Assembly: GCA_021234155.1 (NCBI GenBank)
Contig: JAJEKV010000020.1
Location: 10,656,346-10,720,345, forward strand
Source of the DNA: Isoetes taiwanensis
Lineage: Eukaryota > Streptophyta > Lycopodiopsida > Isoetales > Isoetaceae
Reading direction: 5' to 3'
Length of the DNA stretch: 64,000 bases
This document shows positions 59,401 through 64,000 of the stretch, one piece after another (positions within the stretch are counted from its first letter, which is position 1; every line of letters begins with the position of its first letter). The position numbers and the translations under genes are program-made. The notes below the pieces were generated by a model. The model saw only the letters and a program-made list of their open reading frames with translations, searched no databases and was not told the DNA's origin.

Positions 59401-59860
59401 ACAATCCATTTCAAATAAGGGGTATATCTTGTCGGGGTTGTGCCTCCTTTCCCACCTCATGGGCCATTGTCAAATTCTGGGGACGTCATTTTGCTAGGAC
59501 GACTCACGAGCATCTTCACTTTTCAGAACAAAATGAGCCCCGGCTTAATTTATTGTGTTTGCATCTGAGTTCGGCCAAGGAAGGGGTATGGTGGCCTTCG
59601 ATCCTTCCCAATATACCAACGCTCACTACTCCATGTTGATTCCTTGAAGTGGCATTGTGTCAAATTTGCCCCACAACTCCTTTTGCATCCATCCATTTCA
59701 TTAAGGAAGAGATACACAACTAGAATAAGGGTTTTAATAGTTTTAAACCATGGCCGAGGAAGACGAGAAAGCAATGCAAAAAACATAGGGGGATGCTAGA
59801 ATGCACTGGGAAATTTTGCTGGGGCCGTGTTCTAACACTTCTTTCCATTGTGTAGGAATT
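56490..59860. other. Degenerate stretch upstream of the rightward gene
   Basis: No convincing coding sequence. Short open frames (56,653-56,907; 57,174-57,401; 59,379-59,639) lack motifs. CGA/TGA-rich text and occasional peptide-like runs suggest heavily decayed coding DNA, perhaps older element genes, but I cannot assign it. Confidence 0.35.
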
Positions 59861-61380
59861 ATGGCGCAAACAAAGCAGACTGCTCAAGTTTGTGGGCCCG
59901 CACCGAGATTTGCAGAAGCTATAGCCGAAGCAAGAACGGAAGAAGACAAAGAACTGTTTGCTGGCATCACTGCAGTGCCCCATGAAGTTTTGACGGTTGC
60001 TGCAGCATGGACCTGGTGCATGGAGATAGGGAACATTCACCCTGGGTCCCAGACGAACCACCTCAAGGACCTTTTGCTTTATTTTGGCGAGAAAGGGACA
60101 CGGAAAATGCACTCAGCGGGTATCCTCATCGACATGGAGGTCTCACCTGATAACAATGATGAATTCCAGATCGATGTCGAACACACCATAGATCGGGCTT
60201 TCGTCCGTTATAAGCTTCCCCTTTCTGGCTACGAGCCCTGTATGATGCAGGCAAGCATAACTGAAAGCCCACAATCTTGCGCTCATAGAGGATGGGTGCT
60301 AGACTCATATGAAAGTTTAGAGCGCTCGGGCATCAAATCAAGAACTGATATCATGGATGGCTTCTACGCTGTCCGGCAGTGGATATTTGAACACAAACAG
60401 AATAGGTCTAAAGCATTGTATATGGAGTATCAAGGCAAAAACCAACCCAAAATCTACGATACTAAGTGGCTTAGGTCTAGATATGGAGTTCCAAAGAAGA
60501 GCGAGATAGCACAAGCGCCCGTGGAGACGCCGACAATTGCAAAGAAGGCTAGGACACCTGCCACGGCTATTCCCAGTAAAGCTGCCCCTAAACTTTTATT
60601 GGGTGGAATGTCGAGGACATGAAGGTCGCCTGAGGTCAGTGCAGAAGAGAAACAATCGTCTGAAGAGGAAGCCGGTAAGCGCAGAGGACAACTTGTAGCT
60701 GGTCCGTCCTCCAAGAGACACAAGCGGGACATCTCACTTGGGAGCCCACATGCTTCGGAGAGGGAGTCTTTGTCTGCTTCTTCAACTGAAGAACGGGAGA
60801 CTAGCCGGCAGATCGTAAAAGTCACTCCATCTAGTGGCGACGTCACATAGGAGAGCAGACATGAGTTGTCCTAGAGTGCCATTGTCAACATCAAGCACAG
60901 GGAGAGAATTTACCCTCTGGGGGTGGGCTTCGAGATTGAAATCGATATGTTCAAGATGCACAAAGCCCCTGCAAATATGACATGTAGGGTCATAAGTCCA
61001 GAGCACTTGGATACTCTGTATGAATCATTTATCAGCCATCAGATGCACCCTCCCTGTGCTGATGTCATACCATTTGATCCACAGACAAGACGAGCAATTA
61101 AGTGGAAGAAGGCACGGCCCTGCAAAATGCAGAATTTTGGATTGTCAATGGCAACCATACGATGACGGTTGCTCAACTGCTTGTCACACAAGCTTTGGCA
61201 TGGCCTCCTGAAAGAAGACTATACACGAAGAAGTATTCTTTGAAGAAATTCAGCAGTTCAAAACCAGTGGGCATTCTACGGGAAGCCTCAGAAGGGAAAA
61301 CACGGCCAGTCCCTGGGTGGAGATTATTCTGTGAGTGCTCTCAACCATTTTTTTTGATACTTCGTGCTATCTTGTAGTGC

Positions 61381-61549
61381 CAAATTGGGCACCCGCCCAA
61401 TTTGAGACATTGAGACACTGAACTCAAATTGGGCGGGTGCCCAATTTGCCTGAATGAGTGCCAAATTGGGCGGGCGCCCAGTTTGCCTCAAAGAGTTACA
61501 AAATTGGGCGCCCGCCGAATTTGGCAAATTGAGCGCCCGCCGAATTTGG
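61381..61549. repeat. Five TTGGGCGSGCGCCCAA palindromes in an intron
   Basis: Copies of CAAATTGGGCG(G/C)(G/C)(T/C)GCCCAATTTG at 61,381-61,404, 61,425-61,448, 61,461-61,485, 61,500-61,524 and 61,525-61,549; the last two are directly adjacent with a G change in the right arm (CCGAATTT). Three more copies follow further right. All five lie within the predicted first intron. Confidence 0.9.
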
Positions 61550-61619
61550 CTAATGTGTATGGGCCTTATCTAATGCATTCTGTGTACTGTAGGATTGGGT
61601 GACTGTGGCGCTGTAGACA

Positions 61620-62655
61620 TTGAAAAAGACAATTATGCGGGACTACGACTACTTTGTTTATCTGGATGACGAAACGTGGTCCATGTGCAGTGAAGTCGCC
61701 CAGTTATTTTACGAAGATCATTTGAAGGATGAGAAGGGAGAAAAAATTGAAGTGAAAGATAGACTGAGACTTTTCACCAACAATTCCTGTCGCCCATTGA
61801 AGTCCATGCATCCTCTAGATCTGCAAAGGCTGATGAAGGAGATCAAGAATGGCTCCACATTCCTCAAAGGAAGCAAAGATTATGGAAGACGTACCATGAA
61901 AGTCAGGGCCCTTGAGCTGAAGAAGATTGGAACAATGGAGCGGGCGCTTGTCAGATACCTGAAGGAAGTGAAAAAACTACCATTTCAAGACATGGCTGCC
62001 TTGAGGCAAGCTCACCCCATATTCACAGAGAATTTAATGCTTATGTTCGCCAGCAGTATTAGTGGATGGGCAGAAGGCCGCAAAGAGATCGAGAAGGAAA
62101 GCTTTTCGGAGTCCCTCTACGGCAAAGTAGACGAATATCTTCTTGGGCAAGTTGAGGAGGGGGGCAAACCGTTCAAGTGTTTCCACGTGAGTCCATTAGG
62201 TTTGTGCGTAGACGTGGTGAACACTTCTGCCCGCTTCGTTGGTTGCGACTTCAGATATACAAAGAAATGGGCAATGGAAGATTATCAAAAATTCCTTGAC
62301 CAGCTTAGCACGATGACGGACCAACAGCTTTACTGGATAGCTATATTTATTACGCCGAACCGCCTCAATGAGTGCCTATCCGCCATGAAGACAATAGACA
62401 GTGGCAGCCGTGTTTGGGTTGGTTCCTACCAGGACCCCCCTGCCAAAAGTGCTTCTACCTCTAAAGTGCGAGAGTTGCAAAGTCTTGTCTTGCTAATGTA
62501 TGTTGCCAGAGATGCTGCGGCTCTGCCATCTCTAGATGAATTAAATATTTGCTTTGCCAATTCCGACCATCCTAAGCAATATGCTAAATTTTCCAAGCAT
62601 TTGCGAGAAAAACAGGACATCGAAAAGAATTTGCCTGATCATGAGTGTGCAGCAG
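61620..62655 (+). CDS. Novel alpha-rich domain of the multidomain gene (largest open exon)
   Basis: The longest open stretch of the rightward gene: RDYDYFVYLDDETWSMCSEV, LQRLMKEIKNGSTFLKGSKD, ISGWAEGRKEIEKESFSESL, RFVGCDFRYTKKWAMEDYQK, and near the end LDELNICFANSDHPKQYAKF. A TAG lies two codons before the TTG that opens this block (61,614), in the same frame as upstream VTVAL, so the exon probably begins at 61,593 after a CTGTAG acceptor. FANS...K.. recalls a segment of fern transposon proteins next to methylase motifs. No database family known to me. Confidence 0.5.
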
Positions 62656-62665
62656 GTATGCATTT

Positions 62666-62690
62666 CAAATTGGGCGCCCGCCGAATTTCG
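62666..62690. repeat. Palindrome copy inside the second intron
   Basis: CAAATTGGGCGCCCGCCGAA+TTTCG, 10 nt after the GTATGC donor. It carries the same CCGAATTT variant as the 61.5-kb copies. Confidence 0.85.
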
Positions 62691-63696
62691 TTGTAGACTG
62701 TGAATGTTTCTAACATTTGTTTTCCCTGCAGCTTATTGGCTATATCGTCCCTGGTGCGATAAGGGTGCAGCAGGTGGGGGAGGAGTTCTCGTCCAGAATC
62801 AGTTGGATTGTAGGACGTGCACATCTAATACAGAAGTTGATATTAGAAGGTTGCACTATTCTCGACTTCTTTTCTGGTGGTGCTTTTAGCCGGGCTGCAT
62901 TGTGTAAGGGCTATAAATCATTGTCGTTTGAGACAGAAGAGAAGCTGGAAACTAAGCTTGTAGATATTCGAGCAACTCGACGTCATGTTAGACGAGAAAA
63001 AATCAAGAGCTCGAGCATTACAAAAGATCAAAGAAGGAAAGAAGAAGGCCTCCACTTCCAAAAATATTCCTTAGCCTCAGCTTCCTGTTCCTGAGACACC
63101 TTGTCCGTTCTCCTCTACAACCATAAATGAAGTGCAATCCATTTTGAGATAGGACAAGAGCTCGATTCAAGAAGAGCTCAAAAAAGCAGCGGCCCTTGGC
63201 TCTCAGGATTTGCAAGTTTTTAGGAGAAGAAAAGATACCATCAACGCATTGGCAGGGACCGCACTGGTGAATACTCAGGACATGATTGAGGGGACCACAA
63301 GGTTCGAAAAACAGGTTGCTAGGGATCCTGAGTCTGTGATCGTCATGGAAACTCAGGAAGGGGCTGAAAAGGTCCCCAACACATTGGACAATCAAGATGG
63401 AGAGGAAGAGGTCCAGAACACATTAGACAATCAGGCTGCAGATGAGGAGAATGAGGAACTGGGGTCTGAAGATTTCGTGCTGAGGATGGAAAAAATCAAG
63501 GAGGCAGCACAACAACCTCCGCCCCAGTCTGAAGAACTCAGAGAGGAGCATTCAGAAGAGGTGCCTCCAGACGCATGAGGGACTTGTGATTACAACCATG
63601 AACAGATTGGAAAACATTGTAATTATTTTTTTTCTAATGAATGATAATTTTTCCTTCAGTTCCTTGTCTTAAAGTTTTCTAGTTTCCTTTGCTACC

Positions 63697-63833
63697 CAAA
63701 TTGGGCGGACGCCCAATTATGGTTACCGTAGAAGATAGAACCTATAATTAAATTTATTTAACACCCAATCTACTTGCTGTGAACTTGAGACCTTCATTGT
63801 CCTCTGGCGGAAATTGGGCGGGCGCCCAATTTA
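63697..63833. repeat. Two palindrome copies in the 3' flank
   Basis: CAAATTGGGCGGACGCCCAA (63,697-63,716, continuing TTA) and AAATTGGGCGGGCGCCCAAT (63,811-63,830, continuing TTA), just downstream of the multidomain gene and before the inverted repeat. Confidence 0.88.
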
Positions 63834-63876
63834 GTAGCTATCAGTGTCCGCAGTTGAACGTGAGGTGAAGTGGAAG

Positions 63877-64000
63877 TGCAGAAAAAGTGGAGGTCGAAGA
63901 GCACAACGTTACAAATTACTCAGGTTCGATACATCAAATAATATTCACTATGCGTATACATCCTTACATATTTCAGAAATGCTTATATCATTATATCCTT
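63877..64000 (-). repeat. Right copy of 124-bp inverted repeat
   Basis: Reverse complement of 50,057-50,180, 119 of 124 positions identical. The match is still running when the window ends, so the repeat may be longer. Confidence 0.9.

Larger units (their letters stand above)
59861..63578 (+). pseudogene. Multidomain element gene: H3-tail-like start, ParB-like and methyltransferase-like segments
   Basis: Rightward gene in near-continuous frames. Start ATG 59,861: MAQTKQTAQVCGPAPRF, close to the histone H3 tail. A 253-codon frame reaches TGA 60,620, and the same frame runs on through TAG 60,848 and TAG 60,872 with a basic GPSSKRHKRD stretch. After a shift near 61,105, AEFWIVNGNHTMTVAQLL resembles the ParB-like GNHR signature. 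A likely intron (61,331-61,592) follows, then a 358-codon helical block (61,620-62,696), a second intron (62,656-62,731), and GCTILDFFSGGAFSRAALCK (about 62,850-62,910), like SAM-methyltransferase motif I. A Lys-rich linker and an acidic tail end at TGA 63,578. The second intron join is off by one nucleotide. No DPPY-type catalytic motif found. Functions are inferred. Confidence 0.65.

Noticed and set aside
59379..59786. Open frames resembling integrase or other pol fragments
   Set aside because: Resemblance is too vague and no catalytic motif can be placed.
1..64000. Prokaryotic features, CRISPR arrays and tRNA/rRNA genes
   Set aside because: Spaced palindromes here have variable spacing and no unique spacers of constant length; no cloverleaf or rRNA signature was noticed; introns and transposons show a plant nuclear context.

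Overview
The window looks like nuclear DNA of a land plant, most likely a fern. It is intron-rich and mostly AT-rich. It holds PLS-type PPR debris, one plant-type membrane transporter gene, and several transposase families I associate with fern genomes; the lineage is inferred from protein style, not searched. No rRNA, tRNA or CRISPR was seen. Almost all recognisable coding sequence is transposon-derived and decayed. The best host gene is a molybdate-anion-transporter-like MFS gene on the minus strand (37.2-39.4 kb), itself broken in one exon.

Layout. 0.2-1.0 kb: Ulp1-like protease remnant. 1.3-1.85 kb: CA/GT minisatellite in inverted halves. 2.43-11.81 kb: a complete 9,023-bp CACTA transposon (15-bp TIRs, GTG target duplication, CGTCA subterminal repeats) splits a small minus-strand ORF; removing it restores the frame. 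Nested in it is a 4.7-kb element with its own inverted ends, PPR fragments and a field of TATA-containing palindromes. 12.4-12.8 kb: GGAATATTCC repeats. 13.0-14.2 kb: possible small spliced gene. 14.4-19.1 kb: decayed transposase gene (WSDG / GSGHGKG family) interrupted by a 1,906-bp element with 16-bp TIRs and a 4-bp target duplication. 19.6-20.7 kb: gag-like sequence with a genomic poly(A) tail. 24.0-29.4 kb: minus-strand LINE derivative keeping ORF1 and the 3' end, hit after its third codon by a 4.16-kb LTR retrotransposon (ACGAG target duplication, tRNA-Gln-like primer site, no gag/pol). 30.8-35.9 kb: GC-rich LINE with endonuclease and RT remnants and the same TTCC-repeat tail.

37.2-39.4 kb: MFS gene. 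39.85-39.99 kb: Harbinger-like MITE. 41.6-45.0 kb: L1-like LINE fragment abutting a hAT transposase (45.0-46.5 kb). 46.6-49.6 kb: mostly non-coding repeats. 49.7-50.7 kb: duplicated small gene fragment.

50-64 kb is the most interesting part. A 124-bp sequence at 50,057-50,180 recurs inverted at 63,877-64,000. Between them lie a leftward DUF7869-type transposase gene and a rightward multidomain gene. The latter starts with a histone-H3-tail-like N-terminus and goes on to a ParB-like segment, a novel alpha-rich domain, a methyltransferase motif-I-like segment and an acidic tail. Two families of GC-rich palindromes sit between and inside these genes. I read this as a large, decayed DNA element with a divergent two-gene layout. 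Its outer ends are not proven, and the right one may lie outside the window.
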